A stretch of 64,000 nt of DNA from NCBI RefSeq assembly GCF_030445035.2, contig NC_080673.1:163056216-163120215 (forward strand). Direction: 5' to 3'. Below the pieces are notes generated by a model. It was not told the origin of the DNA. It made no database searches and worked only from the letters and a program-made list of their open reading frames with translations. Position 1 is the first letter of the stretch. Each line of letters opens with the position of its first letter. Source of the stretch: Dasypus novemcinctus (Eukaryota; Chordata; Mammalia; Cingulata; Dasypodidae). The translations under genes and the position numbers were made by a program. Below, piece after piece: positions 45,731 to 59,127 of this stretch.

Positions 45731-46499
45731 AATTTTGTTCTCACAGACAAACACAGACAAATACCATAATACTGTGGTGGTTTGATTTTAAGCTTTCTGA
45801 GGGTAAATCTATTTTGATTTTGGTTTTGCTTTTTTTCCCCTTAGTTCTATAACATACTCCTGCCCCTTGACCATGAATCTTAAACGAAAGATGAGGCTTG
45901 TCTGAGATTTCAAGGAAATAGTCACAGCTTTCACCTTCTGAACTCCAAGGCTGACTCTGCAGCATAGGCACCTGCTAAAATCTCAGCTCCGCTCCTTGGC
46001 CTCCCAGCTACTCCTTTCCACCTGTGCATATGTTGGTTAGGAATCAGCCAAGGATTTAGTAGAATTAATTTGTACATTTGGGGGCTCCTCTCTCTACAGT
46101 TCCCTTATTTCCTGGACTGTTCCCCTCAGTTCCAAACACTCTGGCAGCCCAAACCCCATCCACTGTCTCTTTAACCCAGTAAGACTGTGGTTTTCTATAT
46201 AAGAGAGACTCTTTAATGAAAACTGGGAATTTCTGTCAAAAGAAAAGTTGGATAAATGTGGAGTTCATTTTGTTTGTTTTCATTCTTTCAGTGATTGAAT
46301 CCTCTTCTATTCCTTCCTGCTTTTAGTTGCTTTCCAGGGCTTTCAACAGTAATATTTATTTTTCATTATTTTGTTCTGAGTATATTTGTTATTATCAGGA
46401 GGCTTAGTCTGCTATAAACTACTCCACTATTACCAGAACAGGAACTTTGGAACTTTCTGTATTGGATTTCTTACAGTTCCTTAAACACACGACTTTTCT
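45731..46499. other. Intergenic, nothing recognised
   Basis: No gene or named repeat is seen. Composition is slightly less AT-rich around 45960-46160. Confidence 0.45.
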
Positions 46500-46800
46500 C
46501 TGACCTCACAGCCACCGCATATGCCATTCCTTAACCCTTCATGTCTAATTTTAAATTTTAGTTGCTCAACATGCTTTTTCTAACTGACCTCATCTACATT
46601 GTCTTCTTGGTATACATTCCTATAGCATGCTTACTGCTTTTGTCATATTTATATGACACATCCTGCTTATAGCTATTTGTTTAAAATTGCCTTTCTTCTA
46701 AGAGTGTAAGCTCCATGAAATCAGAAATCATGACTTATACTATGCATGGCTGATTAGGAAATAGTCAGTAAATATTTGTTGCCTTTGGAAAACCAGAGCA
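46500..46800 (+). repeat. L2-type LINE 3' end
   Basis: 'taagagtgtaagctccatga' followed by 'cagtaaatatttgttg' is the characteristic end of ancient L2-type sequence. The upstream 250 bp fit a decayed L2 end. Confidence 0.6.
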
Positions 46801-47499
46801 CAAAATATTTTGATTACCTTTTACAGATATTCTGAAAGTGATTTCTTAAAGTCATTTTAAGGGAATCCATCAGAATACAGTTACGTGTGCATGTACGCAC
46901 TGGCCAATAATTATAGCAAAATTGTCTTATTTCTGATTTGCTAATGTTGCCTACTATGTGTTCAAACTCTTTAGTGCTCTTGTGTGCAGCTCAAGAGGAT
47001 AATAAATAGCCACTTTTTTTGGAGGTCTTTTGGTGACGATAGCAAAATATGTTTTTAAAAAATATAAATCCAGATAAGTGTTAAGGCAGTTTTTGTATCA
47101 TTACCAAAGGATCTATCTGATGAAATTAATGATTTACCATTACGGTCATCAGCTGCAAGACTATTCTGGAAAGAGTATTCTTTCCTACTATCCAGAGCTC
47201 TCTTCTTCCTGGTGGAAGAGGCAGTCCTAGAAGCATGTTTAGCATCTAAGGAGTTGTATTATCTCATCTTAAAAAATAGAGTGACATTCCATTATGCACC
47301 ATTAGTTGTATTTTTTTCTTTTCTTTAGAAAATAAAACACAATTAGGGAATCAGACTTTGTATATCTTGTGGTAGTAGCAGACGCTCCTTGACTCCAATT
47401 AGGAACCAGGGTCTAAGCACAGGAATTGGCACATAATAGTTGTTAAATAAACATTTGCTTAATAAATCAATTAAAATGAACACAACAAAAATTCAAAAC
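46801..47499. other. Downstream flank of GRXCR1; L2-like scrap
   Basis: About 47395-47470 holds another L2/MIR-type end ('ttgttaaataaacatttgct'). Otherwise nothing is recognised. Confidence 0.45.
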
Positions 47500-47619
47500 A
47501 ACGGAAATTATAACAAAGTTTATTGGTTAATCCAGAAACATGACCATTTTTTTAAAAGTATAAACCAAATGATTGCCTTGGGTTAATAAGATGAGGCTTT
47601 TCCTGGGGAGACGCTCCAA
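47500..47619 (-). other. GRXCR1: GRXCR1 3' UTR
   Basis: Minus-strand sequence after the stop codon. An AATAAA lies about 96 nt past the stop (47524 down to 47519), so the 3' UTR would be about 120 nt if that signal is used. The end near 47500 is inferred. Confidence 0.6.
47519..47524 (-). terminator. Polyadenylation signal AATAAA for GRXCR1
   Basis: Plus-strand tttatt at 47519-47524 reads AATAAA on the coding strand and is the first canonical signal after the stop codon. It is followed by a T-rich stretch on the coding strand. Confidence 0.6.
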
Positions 47620-47883
<264 letters not shown>

Positions 47884-48803
47884 TCATAAAACAATATTTG
47901 CATGATATGGCTATGGGGTTCAAAACCCACCCACCAATTTTATTGGTTAGATCCAAGAGGGATAAAAGATGAAGTTATCCTGCATTGTATCACCAATGGC
48001 CATTTGTAGAAGAGGATTGGTTTGTAAGAATGGAAAATATTAGGTTAAAGACTACATCAGGAAACCTGTGATATGAAAACACATATTTACGAAACAAATA
48101 ATTCCAGTCGATGGTCATTTGCATTAAAGGAAAATACTTTAACTTTCCATTTAATATCTCTTAAGAGCTTTATCTCTTGATTTATAAGATAGTACCACTA
48201 ATCCCGAGTCTGGATAAAGCAGAAAACTAATATTTGGAAGTGTGAAGGAGTCAATATCAAGTGAAGATCCATCCTTACATTGCACATTTAAATAACGCTT
48301 TATTTTACAAAGAATTTTCACATAAATCATCTAAGAATCTTTCCCTACTCTACCCTCTACATTACCAGACACTATAAGGGACTTATAAATACCTATAAGG
48401 GAGATAATTCAAGCATCATTATCCTCATTTTATATATAAAATGCCCACAGAACTTTCCTCTGTAACTATCATTGTTCCTAACTTAAGAAAAGTTAAAGTA
48501 CCTCTGATAGAAAAATAAAAGAATAAGTTGGCAACGTGTTGAAGATCATGTTTTGGAAATTACTTATATGTATTCTATTTGCATTTTTGAGTATTGTAAC
48601 CTTTGCCGGAGTCTACTAACGGCATCTACCTGTTAGAGGGCAGGGATGATAAGAGGAGTCAGTGCATTAAAAAACAGAGAGACAAAAGAAGTGAGTTAAT
48701 ACTAAGCTTCTGGTATGAAAATTAGAAGATCGAAAAAATTTCAAAGCCTGGTTTTGTGAGAATATTTGTGAACATTAATTAGGTTAGGAAATGTGGAACC
48801 ATT

Positions 48804-48829
48804 CACACACACACACACACACACACACC
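48804..48829. repeat. (CA)n microsatellite
   Basis: About 12-13 uninterrupted CA units in the GRXCR1 intron, followed by degenerate 'cactcagacacacac'. Confidence 0.95.
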
Positions 48830-50524
48830 ACTCAGACACACACTTAGCCAAACATAGTTACACATGCATATAACTCTTCTGTGGAGATTCACAATTGGGC
48901 GTAGTAAACTCTTCAACACCTATCTGCTTACTGAATTTAACATACCATCTCCCCAACACATGTAACTATGAGCACCCCTTTCCCAGGAAACACTATAATT
49001 CTCTCATCATTAGTGCCCTGTGAAATATACGTTGGAAAACAAACATTAGGGACACTACTGTCTTAAAATTTATATACTCCCAGACATTTTTCAGAAATGC
49101 ATTTCTCTGTATAAAGCAAGATTCACTTGCAATTACAGTTTGACTTACCTATTACAAGATGGCAAAACTGTGTTATATCTCATTGTTAATGGCACAGAAC
49201 TACTTTGATGAAAAGGAGTATTGCTGATCTGAATCACTCAAACAAGGAACTTTGTCAAGATTGCAGTGATTCAAGGTTCTTTCAAGACAATATGCTAAAT
49301 TAGTGTCGAAATGTGGTTACTTCATAGGTGAGTTTTTGTCATTTCCTTGTGCAAGAACTCGCAAGAAATGGTATACTGGACTTATAATTTTGCATTATAT
49401 TAAAAGGTTTTAGGGAAAAAACCCACCTTTAAGTAAAAACATACAGTAATGGAAAGGAATGTACAGTACTGTGAAAGTTAAATATTGAAGCGAATTAATA
49501 CATAATGGGTGGTTCCTATCAAATTTTAGCAAGTAGAAAAGGTTGACAGACCCTTGACATCCAGAGCTATGATCAAAGGTCTTATTAAAAATATTACTGA
49601 ATTTTATGGAAAGAGCACAAGTCAGAACAGATGCTGAGCAGCTTAAGTCCTGAACTGTACATACTTCTGGTTTCCTGGGTGAGTGGGGTTGTTAGATTTA
49701 ACAAATAAAAATGAAGGTGTCCAGTTCAATTAGAACTTCAGATAAGCTATATTTGTTAGTGTAGGCACCACATGGAACATGCTTACAATGGAAAAAAATT
49801 ATTCACTACTATTCTGAAGTTTAAATGTAACTGGGCATTATATATATTTATCTGGCAAACCTATGAGGAAGGAACTGCCAGGAAAGGAGATGATTGGAAG
49901 TTTTGGGACAGCAGGTATTTACAAACCAGTATTAAGTATTTCAATATTTTAAAAGCCAGTAAAAACGTGTTTTAATATTTTCAATAACTATTAATACTAC
50001 AGGTGCACCAGTGCACCTTGTCTGAATAGCAATTCATAGTATTTCCCAAGACACTTCCATATGATCAAATTCTTGAATAGTGTATGCTTTTCTCCATAAA
50101 ATACATTGTTATAAAAAAAAAATAGAATGAAGCTCAATTGGAATCTAAGTGTTGGGAAGCTTCCTAGGCTCACCCACTAGCTATATCACTTACTATGGAC
50201 ACCAACTAGCCTCACAGCACACAGAACCCAAAATGGTGACTCAGCAACATAAAAAATTGTTTTATACCATGGGCCTGCAAGATGACTTACAAAGATTACT
50301 TTCAAAGGGCCAAAATTTCAAATCTTAAATCCACTAATGCTAACTATTTTTATTAGGTTCTTGACAAGTTAGAATAAATACATTTCCTAAAATAAAATTA
50401 AAATATAAATACTAAAAGCTACATTTTCCTATTTAAAAGGAATCGCGAATATGCTGAGGTCTTCCTAGGATAGTGTCTTCAGAATCCATGCAATTCTATG
50501 ATGAGATCTATGATCCAAATGATT

Positions 50525-50612
50525 GTTAAGAAGAGTAAATGAATTTATTCATGCAAAGTGAGTAGAATAATGCCTGGTACATAACAGGTACTCAATAAAT
50601 ATTAATTATAAG
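50525..50612 (+). repeat. MIR 3' fragment
   Basis: 'agaataatgcctggtacata' then 'caggtactcaataaatatta' matches the MIR tail. Confidence 0.65.
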
Positions 50613-51394
50613 CCATTGTTTCATTAATAAATCCTTTTCTAGAGGGATTTATATTAATAACACCTGCCCCATGCTAAGTTGTTTGAGGGAACGCAAAGAA
50701 ATAGGGGAGTTCCAATATATCCAAAAAGTCACAGACCTCAGGGAAAACTAATGAAATTACCTACAACCTATGTACTCATGTAGTCATATGGCACAACCTT
50801 TTTCTGTCATTCTCAGAGTCATTTTGTTTAAGTGACTCTTCTATACTTAATCTTCTGTCTTAGGGTCTTGCCACTGTAAGAAACAGAGAGTGAATATATC
50901 TCCATTCATGTACCAGTTCTAATGTATTTGATGAGACAGTTGGAAAGACTCTGAGGCCACTTTCATTCAGAAAATTAGCTGTCAGCCATAAATTTCAGAG
51001 AGGGAAGGGATGCCTTACTAACTATGTACAGTCTATGCCCAAGTCTCACACCTGACCAGATAGTTCCCTCAGTGGAGTCCATAAATCATGGCCAACCTTC
51101 TTTTATAGCACAAACTCAAATTTCAGGAACATAAAGAGTGTATCCCCAGTTATTTAATATAAAAACAGAATGATCTAATTAGGAGTTTTCAGTGTCTTCT
51201 TCAAGGTCAGAAAATTAATGCACTCATTATTTGTAACTTCAGATCACTTAATTCTAATTCCAGTAGAGTTTGAAATTCTCTTAACAATCCTGCTGAAGAA
51301 GATGCACCTTATTTGAATCTTTGCGACCATAAATGTGATCATCCAGATGAATTTATTAATGTAATGAATTGTCAGAGAGTGCACACTTGGCATA

Positions 51395-51863
51395 TGTCTT
51401 AGTTCCTTGGCTGCTCAAGCAAATACTATGCAATGAATAGACTTAAACAATGAGAATTTATTAGCTCACGGTTTTGAGGTTGGGAAAAAGTACAAATTAA
51501 GGCTTCATCAAGGCAATGCTTTCTCCCCGAAGACAGGGGCATTCTGGGGCTGGCTGCCAGTGATCCTGGGTCCTTGGTTTTTCTGTCACATGGCAGTGCT
51601 CATGGAGGCCTTTCCTGGCCTTTTCCTTCTTTACGGGTTCTATTGATTTTGGCTTCAAGCCATTGCCTCAGTGGCTTCTCTCTGATATGTCTGAATTCCA
51701 TTCTGCTTATAAATGACTCCAGTGATAGAATTAAGCCCCAACCTGATTGAGGGGGGTTATGCCTTAATTGAAATAACTTCATCAAATATTCCTACTTAAA
51801 ATGGGTTCAAACCCACAGGAATGGATTAAGTTTGAGAACATGTATTTCTGTGGCAAACCACCA
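51395..51863 (-). repeat. LTR-like repeat, antisense (related to 8909 and 63690 copies)
   Basis: The plus-strand face starts TGTCTTAGTTCCTTGGCTGC and ends 'tctgtggcaaaccacca'. The inner 'ttgttttctgtcacatggcag'-type block and the 'aattgaaataacttcatcaa' block recur in reverse at 63690-64000. TG...CA ends are visible, but the flanking 5-mers (gcata, ctata) match poorly, so termini are approximate. Confidence 0.65.
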
Positions 51864-52939
51864 CTATATATAATCCTGTCTAGATGGTTCTCCTCTGTCT
51901 ATATGTTTTGTTTTAAACTATAGTCAACAATGTAATTCAGAAAATCCTTATTAAATACCCACTAAAGACCTCTCTGCCTGGCCAAGTCCCTAAGAATGTG
52001 AACAGAATCCTTGCTGATAATCAGTTTCCAGAACCCACAAACTGCAGAGTGGGGAAGGAAGCCACAGAGCAAAATGCAGACACTGAGGAAATTTGTAACA
52101 TATAATCCTGAATGTATAGATCTGATTCTTGAGCTAGATGGGATGGACTGCTATAAACCTACTGAAAGAGATACTTACTTGATTTCAGAGAGAGGCAGAC
52201 TGCATCGTTTAATTTCCCTGGTGACTTGGTCATACTCTGCTGCTATTGTCTCTGAAAGTGCTGTGTCCGCCCCACACCCATGGGGAGCTCTGAAAGGCCA
52301 TCATCCAGACTGCCTCTTCTCTAGGGAGGTCCAGAGCAGTTTTGATAGCTCTGAGGCCTGAATGGACAGTCTATGCAATTTCAGACATCCTCATTATGTA
52401 GCTAGGGAACTTGGCATCTGCTCTTCAGTAACAATAAATATGTAGTCACTAGCCCTCAGGGGAGAACCAGGCTAAACAATTGTTACAAGCTTTACAAAAA
52501 AATAAGTACAGAAAATGGATATCATACTGGCTATTTGTCTAAGAATGAAAAATAAATGTTTGCTTGTCTCTCCAAATTAAGAAAAAAAATTACATGGCAA
52601 AATTTTACTTAAAGCGTCTCTGCCATCTGAGATCTCCACCCTCCTAGTGCCTGCCATAATAAGATTTATACTAACATTTCTTAGGGTTCCCTTGGATTTC
52701 TCTATGGATACCAACAAGATCAGCTAACTGTCTTGGTTATCATTTTGCAGAACCCCTAGACAACTCTTTGCTTCTAATCTCTAGCCCATTCATTAATATA
52801 AACAAATGCATTAATATATACACAAAGAAATTTTACAAAGAAATTATATTTTCGTTCATCCCTTTTACCCATGTTCTCTTACATGAAATAATAAGTTTTC
52901 TGTTTTATTCGGCCTCCAAAAAACATTGGGTCAAAGAGA

Positions 52940-53095
52940 ATTTATTCATCTATTCATTCAAAACACATTTATTGAGGGCCTCTTCTATGTCAAGTCCTGT
53001 TCTAGGCCCTAGAAGTAAAGGACACATCAATAGAGAAGAGAGTCTCTGCCTACATGGAGCAATTACTAGAAAGTTGACCTGCATGGGTATCAAGA
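52940..53095 (+). repeat. L2-type ancient repeat fragment
   Basis: 'cacatttattgagggcctct', 'caagtcctgttctaggccct' and 'tctctgcctacatggagcaa' follow the order of a widespread ancient mammalian L2-type end. Confidence 0.6.
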
Positions 53096-53339
53096 AAGGT
53101 AAACTGTTTTCCCAGGAATAGAACCCTCATTGGTACAACCAGTTCTATTCAGTCCAATTTTCTATACCAGTGATTGCCAAGTTTTACTTGTTTCTGCTGC
53201 CATATTTGAGGCCATTGACCATTTTCATCAACAAGTCAGACCCACTCAGTTTATAGTAGCCTACCATGGTGGTATTCATTGAGTTGCAGAATTAAGAAAC
53301 TATCGACTCCATGGGATAAAAATTCATGAATAGCTAAGT

Positions 53340-54310
53340 CAATCTTTAAAAAGACATCTAATAAGGGAAAATCACCCTAACAGACTCTAAAAGATGTTAC
53401 TAAACCACAGAAATAAAAACAGTGTGATACTGGTGACGCGAGAAACAAATAGATCAATGGAACTGCCTAAAGAACTCGGAGAAAGACCCAAGAATATATG
53501 AGGATTTAAGTCAACATAAAGTTTGCACAGCAAATCAATAAGGAAATAGTAAATTATAGAAACTAGGACCATATATTAAATAAAGAACTGTAGATGGAAG
53601 AAAGATCTAGATGTGAAAAATTATAAAGTTATTAGATGAAAATGTCAGATAATATCTTTGTGACCTTAACATGGTTCTAAACAAACATTCAAAAGCACAA
53701 AATATAAGGAAAAAATGATTGATATGATATTTTAATAAATGAGTATTACTGTTGGATGGACATCATGAAAGAAGCAAAAGAACAGGAGGAAATGTTAACG
53801 ATGACTAAATGACTAAAACCAACCAGGAATTAAGTCTACAATATATAAAGAACGCCTACAAATCAGTTTTAAAAACCCACAATTTCAAGACTTTTAATGC
53901 ATGAAGTATATGAATACACAATTTACAGAAGAATTAGAGATATCTTACAAGCATATAGTTAAATGCTTAAATCCACTGGTAACCAGAAAAATGTAAATTA
54001 AAACAAAAAGCTGATATTCATTTCTCTCTGATCTCTGGCAAAAATTAGAAAACAAGATAATTCCAGATATTAGGGGAAATGTAGAAACATAGGAATCCTC
54101 ATTCTCCAGAGGAGAGAGTGTTGTTGACTAATGCAGTCATATGACACCATCTAAAAAATTAGGTATATGCATAAACTACTATCCAGCAAATTTTACTTCC
54201 AAGGAAATCTGTAAGGCAACAAGTTCCTTGCAAAGCAGTTTGTTTGAGGGGTAGAGGCTACCTGGGAGTCCATCAGTGGATAAGTGAATAAATAAAAAAT
54301 AGCAAGTAAG
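53340..54310 (+). pseudogene. Old L1M ORF2 C-terminal region
   Basis: Decayed L1 ORF2 text: 'acagtgtgatactggtgacg', 'aatagatcaatggaactgcc', then 'ccagcaaattttacttccaa' and 'gtccatcagtggataagtga'. It is heavily mutated, with no open frame. Confidence 0.75.
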
Positions 54311-54320
54311 AGTCATAAAG

Positions 54321-54535
54321 CTGTGCTGTCCAAAGGTGTGGACACTGGCCAATGTGACTATTTATATCTAAATCAAGTAAAATTAGATAAAATGTAAAAA
54401 TTAGTTCTTTGGTCACACTAACCACACTAAGTACTCAATAGTCACATGTAGCTAGTGGCTACCATCATGAACAAAGCAGATATAGAATATTCCATCATCA
54501 CAGAAAATTCAATTGGACAGTACTACAATGGAGAA
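54321..54535. mobile_element. hAT-type non-autonomous DNA transposon (MER3/MER58-like)
   Basis: The ends are inverted: 'gctgtgctgtccaaa' at 54321 and 'aattggacagtactac' at about 54510-54527. The inside has 'tagtcacatgtagctagtgg' and 'gtggacactggccaatgtga', typical of a small, widespread mammalian hAT element. The exact MER name is not certain. Confidence 0.6.
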
Positions 54536-54676
54536 GTATGGAGTAGTTAGAAATAATGGATGAAATGCTCACATAGCAATATAGATGGTTCTTAGAAACA
54601 TAGTTCCTAGTGAAAAATTGGAAACAAAATTAGAAATATTATATAATACCATTTACATAAATTAAAAATATGTGCA

Positions 54677-54870
54677 CAGGAAGTGACTGTGGCTTAATCA
54701 ATTGGACTCCCATCTACCATATGGGAGGCCTGGGTTCACATCCCAGGATCTCCTTTTGAAAGCAAGCTAGCCCACACGTGCTGTGGAGAGCTGACAGCCT
54801 GCGCACTGGGGAGAGCTAGCACAGCAAGATGACGCAACAAAGGGAGACAAGCCAAATACACAAAGAAAGG
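54677..54870 (+). repeat. DAS-type SINE, 3' truncated
   Basis: Head 'aggaagtgactgtggcttaa', B-box-like 'gggttcacatccc' at about 54732, then 'gcacagcaagatgacgcaac'. The A-rich tail is missing. Related to the older copy at 535. Confidence 0.8.
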
Positions 54871-55804
54871 TAATACCAAGAACACTTTGATAATTACCCA
54901 GAAAGAAGAAAGTTATAGGAATTCAAAGGTAAGAGAGATGAAAAGTGATTTTTGAAAAAATTGATACTGCAGATGGGCCTTGAAGACTGAAGAAGGAAAT
55001 GAGGAATGGAACAATATTCTAGGTAGACTGAACAATTATCCCAAAAGAGTGGTAGTCAGAAAGCACAAGAAATCACAAAAAGTTGTTTCTTTTGACTAAA
55101 ATACGGTAGAGAATCCAAAATGAAGTTTTAATAGAGACAAGTCCAAAAGGAGTTGACTCACCAAGACACAACACAGCCAGATGGATGCTTTCTGCCCCAG
55201 AGCAACTATTAACACACTCCTTTTACTCTCAGTGTCTCAGTTTGAATGATAAAGTATATGGTCTCCCTACATAGAGGAAAAAAGTCTACTAAAATAGGTT
55301 AGACAAGAGGTGATAAGGACATCATCATATATTTGTTTGATGTATGATATATTTGAATAAGTATTTTTGATGCTGTAGTTATAACCATAGGAACAAAACC
55401 TAAAATGTGTTCCTTGGGAAAAGTAATATTCTTTTATCTCTAGAAATAATGAGCTGGCCACAGAAAAATAAAATGCTTTAAGTGACAAATTATAGATATA
55501 CTACAAGAAAATTGTCGGATTTGGAATACCTCATTGATGTCTCTATTACAGAGAATCATCAGGTACAAAAGAAAGCTGATCAAAATGTTTTAATTTAATA
55601 ATACATGGTTATTAGAAGCTAACAGAAAAGTCACGTTAGCTAAAGCAAAACAAGGCAGGTGATGTCCAATTAAAACTGCCGCATGTAAACTATTATATAT
55701 TTGTAAGAATGTAGGGGAGGGGGAACTCAATTAAGAAATCCAATTACAACCAGTATGTGTTTAACATTTTGATTACTAAAATCAGTTTCTAAAAGTACAA
55801 TTAC

Positions 55805-55870
55805 CTCAATTTTGGTTAAGAGGTCTTGCAGTTCTCCTGATTCATTCATTGACAAAATTTTCTCAGCACC
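55805..55870 (-). CDS. GRXCR1: GRXCR1 penultimate coding exon (22 codons)
   Basis: The minus strand reads ttaatag|GGTGCTGAG...AAAATTGAG|gtaatt and translates GAEKILSMNESG then ELQDLLTKIE, exactly 22 codons in phase 0 at both ends. This piece joins the glutaredoxin-like fold to the cysteine-rich tail. In glutaredoxins the GG-x-E/D segment after the substrate loop leads into the last helix, and this exon begins in that segment. The acceptor has a strong polypyrimidine tract (on the minus strand 'tttcccccaaccctctcttg') and the donor is GTAATT. The 66-nt exon is small but preserved without stops. Upstream exons, with the N-terminal region and most of the glutaredoxin domain, lie at higher coordinates and were not found before the window ends. 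Confidence 0.95.
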
Positions 55871-57404
55871 CTATTAACAAGAGAGGGTTGGGGGAAAAGA
55901 AAATCCATTTTGTTAGTATTTAAGGAAATAAAGGTCTAGCCAGGAAAGTTTAACCCACAAAATACTAAATAGGATTCCTCCCGTCAGACCTGAGTAAATA
56001 AGGCTTACTGCAGGCTAGAGAAAGCTTGTCAGCGGCGAGCGCTGTGAGGCCCATGGCCAGCAGGTAAGTCCAGATACAGAAGGGTCTAACCCACCCTTCA
56101 GAGTTATTCAAGGGGCCTAGCGTCAGCTTTATCACTTGGGAAAGGAAGCCTTTGAGTAAATCATCATCCTGGGTTGCCTCTGCCCTAACACCCCAGTCCT
56201 GGACATGCCCTCCTTGGAGCCATGCATGCGAAAATGACAGCTGCTAAACACCTTCATCCTCATCATCAACACCATTAAGCACCTATTGTGAGGCACCAAA
56301 ATCACCTCATTTGATATGATAGACTATCATTAACAGGAACTGAGTCAGATTGAATAATAATTCCAAGGTAGCCCGGAGGGAAGGTAGAGTAAAAATTGAA
56401 CATAAGTATTAGACTTACTCTAGAGCCAATGATAATTAACTTCTAAAATGTTCCTGCAAAGTGAGAAAGGGAATAATGTATGCAGTTCACAAAAACCTCA
56501 TTGTGCTTCTTCAAACTACCCTCTGCTTCCCATTCCTTTCCTCATCTTACAATGCCTCTCTCCAGTTTCCAATATATACTCAGAGAGAGAGAGGAAGGAA
56601 AAATTGGAGAAGTTATTTCTAACCAAAGGTACGGACCATGTCTGCCTTGTCCACATCATATCCCGAGAGTTCAGCACCATTACTGACAAACAGTGTGTGT
56701 TGAATTAATGTTTGCTTAATGAACAAGACAGGGAGAAGTATCATCAAGCAACCAATACACTTTTAGGATTCCTATTTGTGCTAGGCAGGATGGAAAACTC
56801 AAAGCCATTTAAAAAATAAAAAGTTTCCGGTTCTTAAGAGTCTGCAATATATTTTTATGTAAACACACAAAAAAAGTAAACCACAAGGTAGAAAGGAAAA
56901 AGATAATGCAGAACAAAGGTGGGCTAGGAAACCGTAAAAGGAAAAAAAAAGATTTCCTCTGTGTATTGAGCGTAGAGAAGGCTTTTCTGAGCATGGCAGC
57001 ATTTGATCTGGCTCTTGACAACATGGTGAGATTTCTGAAATAGGGTAGGCAAGTCCTGTAGTGAAGCAAAGGAATCTTTAGTTCTTGGTTTCATTTTTGT
57101 TCACTTTATCTTATATAAGTCATATCATCTTAATCACTATCAGAAATGTCAATTTGATATATTAGAAAGCAACTATGAATGAATACACAGGGCTACAGAG
57201 AATATATAGAGCTCTGCAAGGCAGGTTGTATTCTTTTATTTGTTTGTGTTTGGCTAGGAATACAGAAGTGACGACACCAAAATTGAGAACAAAGGTAATG
57301 AAAACACTGTAACAAAACATTCAAGTCTAAAACTTAGCAATAAAGGTTAATATTTTAGTTTTGCTGCATTCTATTTCTTCTAGGACTTAGCTCAGCTAAG
57401 ATGG

Positions 57405-57665
57405 AAAAAGCCACTGGGGAATTTGGTACACCAACTCAGGCAGTAAGGAGAATATATGCTTCATTTTTCTTGAATGCAGGAAAATACACAATGACTCCAA
57501 ACAAAATGAATGTTCCAGAAAAGCTATCACCTGTGCATCTTAGTTCCTTTTTTAAGGCAGCACCATGCCTTAAATCAGTTGTTTAGAATACAGAGCATAA
57601 GTGAAAAACGGACCTACCTCGTTAAATGCATAAAATTTGTTCTGTCTCAACCAAATAATTCCTGC
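57405..57665 (+). repeat. Diverged direct repeat, copy 1, family unknown
   Basis: It shares an ordered set of words with 58845-59055: 'caatgactccaaacaaaatg'/'caatgactccaagtgaaaca', 'gcaccatgccttaaatcagt'/'gcactgtgctttagtcagtt', 'ttctgtctcaaccaaataat'/'ttctgcttcacccaaacact'. Its open frame is short and unconvincing. Confidence 0.55.
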
Positions 57666-58509
57666 ACCACTACCGTGAAAGCAGATTAGATTTCAGGAGA
57701 AATGCAGGCTTTGCTCACATCAAGCAATGTACGTAAAGGCAGAAGAGTCACTGCTCTTCAGGATATCTGGGTGCATCATTCAGTTAGTCTACCAAATGCT
57801 TAAGGTCCGAAAAACCTTCTCTGTAACAGAGAACTGAATGCTGAGTACCTCCTTCCCTTTCTCAACTGCTGCTGTTCAGCAGGCCGACTCTCTACCTTGA
57901 ACTGGCCTCATCAGAATTTTCCTTGAAACCAGCCCTCTCTCTGTGCCACATGCTGAGCAGTAACAACGGCCAAAATCTTATGTCCCTGACCCTACTTGAC
58001 CCTGTCATGACCACACCTAAGTGCAAGATGCTACAGGGGAGGAGAGGGAAATCAGAGGGTCCCCCTCTCTGATCCTAAACATTGGCAGCAGCAGGATGGG
58101 GACACACTCCTCCCATTCTGAGGTTTGGGACAGTAATCAGGGCAGCTCTCATTCTGCCCTGTTCTGCATGGCATTTGTGTATTCTCAACATCTCATTCCA
58201 TCACTGTTTGCCATCAAGGGCATTCCAATTATTACTTGGCTAACAGAGAAACCCTTGTGTCCCAAAACAAAAGCATATGTCCTTAAACATTGGCATTCTC
58301 AGGAAATATTTTATTCCTGGGTGGTATTTGTTTAGAAATATCATGTGTGATGTTATTACTTTTAAAATGTAACCACTCCACTCATTCTGTTATCTGGCAT
58401 TGTTTACCAAAGTTTCCAGGATACCTATGGAAATATTTCTAGAAGATTATCTAAATGATCCAGAATCAATTTTATGAAAATTAATACAATCCTGAAAATG
58501 GTAATATTG

Positions 58510-58690
58510 ATGTATTAAGTACTTAATAGACATTGGCTCTTTTAATCATCCATACAAAGTCATCATTGTTACCTCAATTTTTAAAATAAAGAAAGTGGAG
58601 TTTGAAGAGAGTAAGGAACTTGTCCAGGGCCTTTCAGTTTGTCAATACATGATCTGGCCAGATCTTTAATCCATGTCTAGTGGATTCCAA
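58510..58690 (-). repeat. MIR-type repeat, antisense
   Basis: 'attgttacctcaatttttaa', 'gaacttgtccagggcctttc' and 'ccatgtctagtggattccaa' follow the order of the reverse of MIR. Confidence 0.6.
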
Positions 58691-58844
58691 ACCCCACATT
58701 TTACCCATTTACCACTTACCACCATATGGAATGTAAGTGGTATAATACACTGTATTAATGAAAAAATGGCACATACAACTCCTAGTTTACAGAAAATGAG
58801 CATCTATAGCTAGCACTCGCTATTGAGTAAGTACCCAAGAAGTT

Positions 58845-59055
58845 CAAGTGAATGAAAGGTTTCACTGCAATATGTCTGCAATGACTCCAAGTGAAACAAA
58901 TGTGCCAGGGAAATTATGGAATGTCCCAGAGCTTTTCTTCTCTCAGCACTGTGCTTTAGTCAGTTGCTTAAAATATATTGCATATGCCAGGAAAGGCCCT
59001 CTTCATTACCCTTCAGTACATAAATCAGTTCTGCTTCACCCAAACACTTCTCACC
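58845..59055 (+). repeat. Diverged direct repeat, copy 2, family unknown
   Basis: Partner of 57405-57665, in the same orientation and about 1.4 kb downstream. See that entry for shared words. Confidence 0.55.
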
Positions 59056-59127
59056 TTGATATTCTGAACACTGACTTGTGACATATGGACAAGTTGCTTT
59101 ATTTTACATTTAACAAGTTTTGCAGAC

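Noticed and set aside
52011..52361. 116-residue open frame in the GRXCR1 intron
   Set aside because: No domain, low-complexity-free but without splice or start context; consistent with chance.
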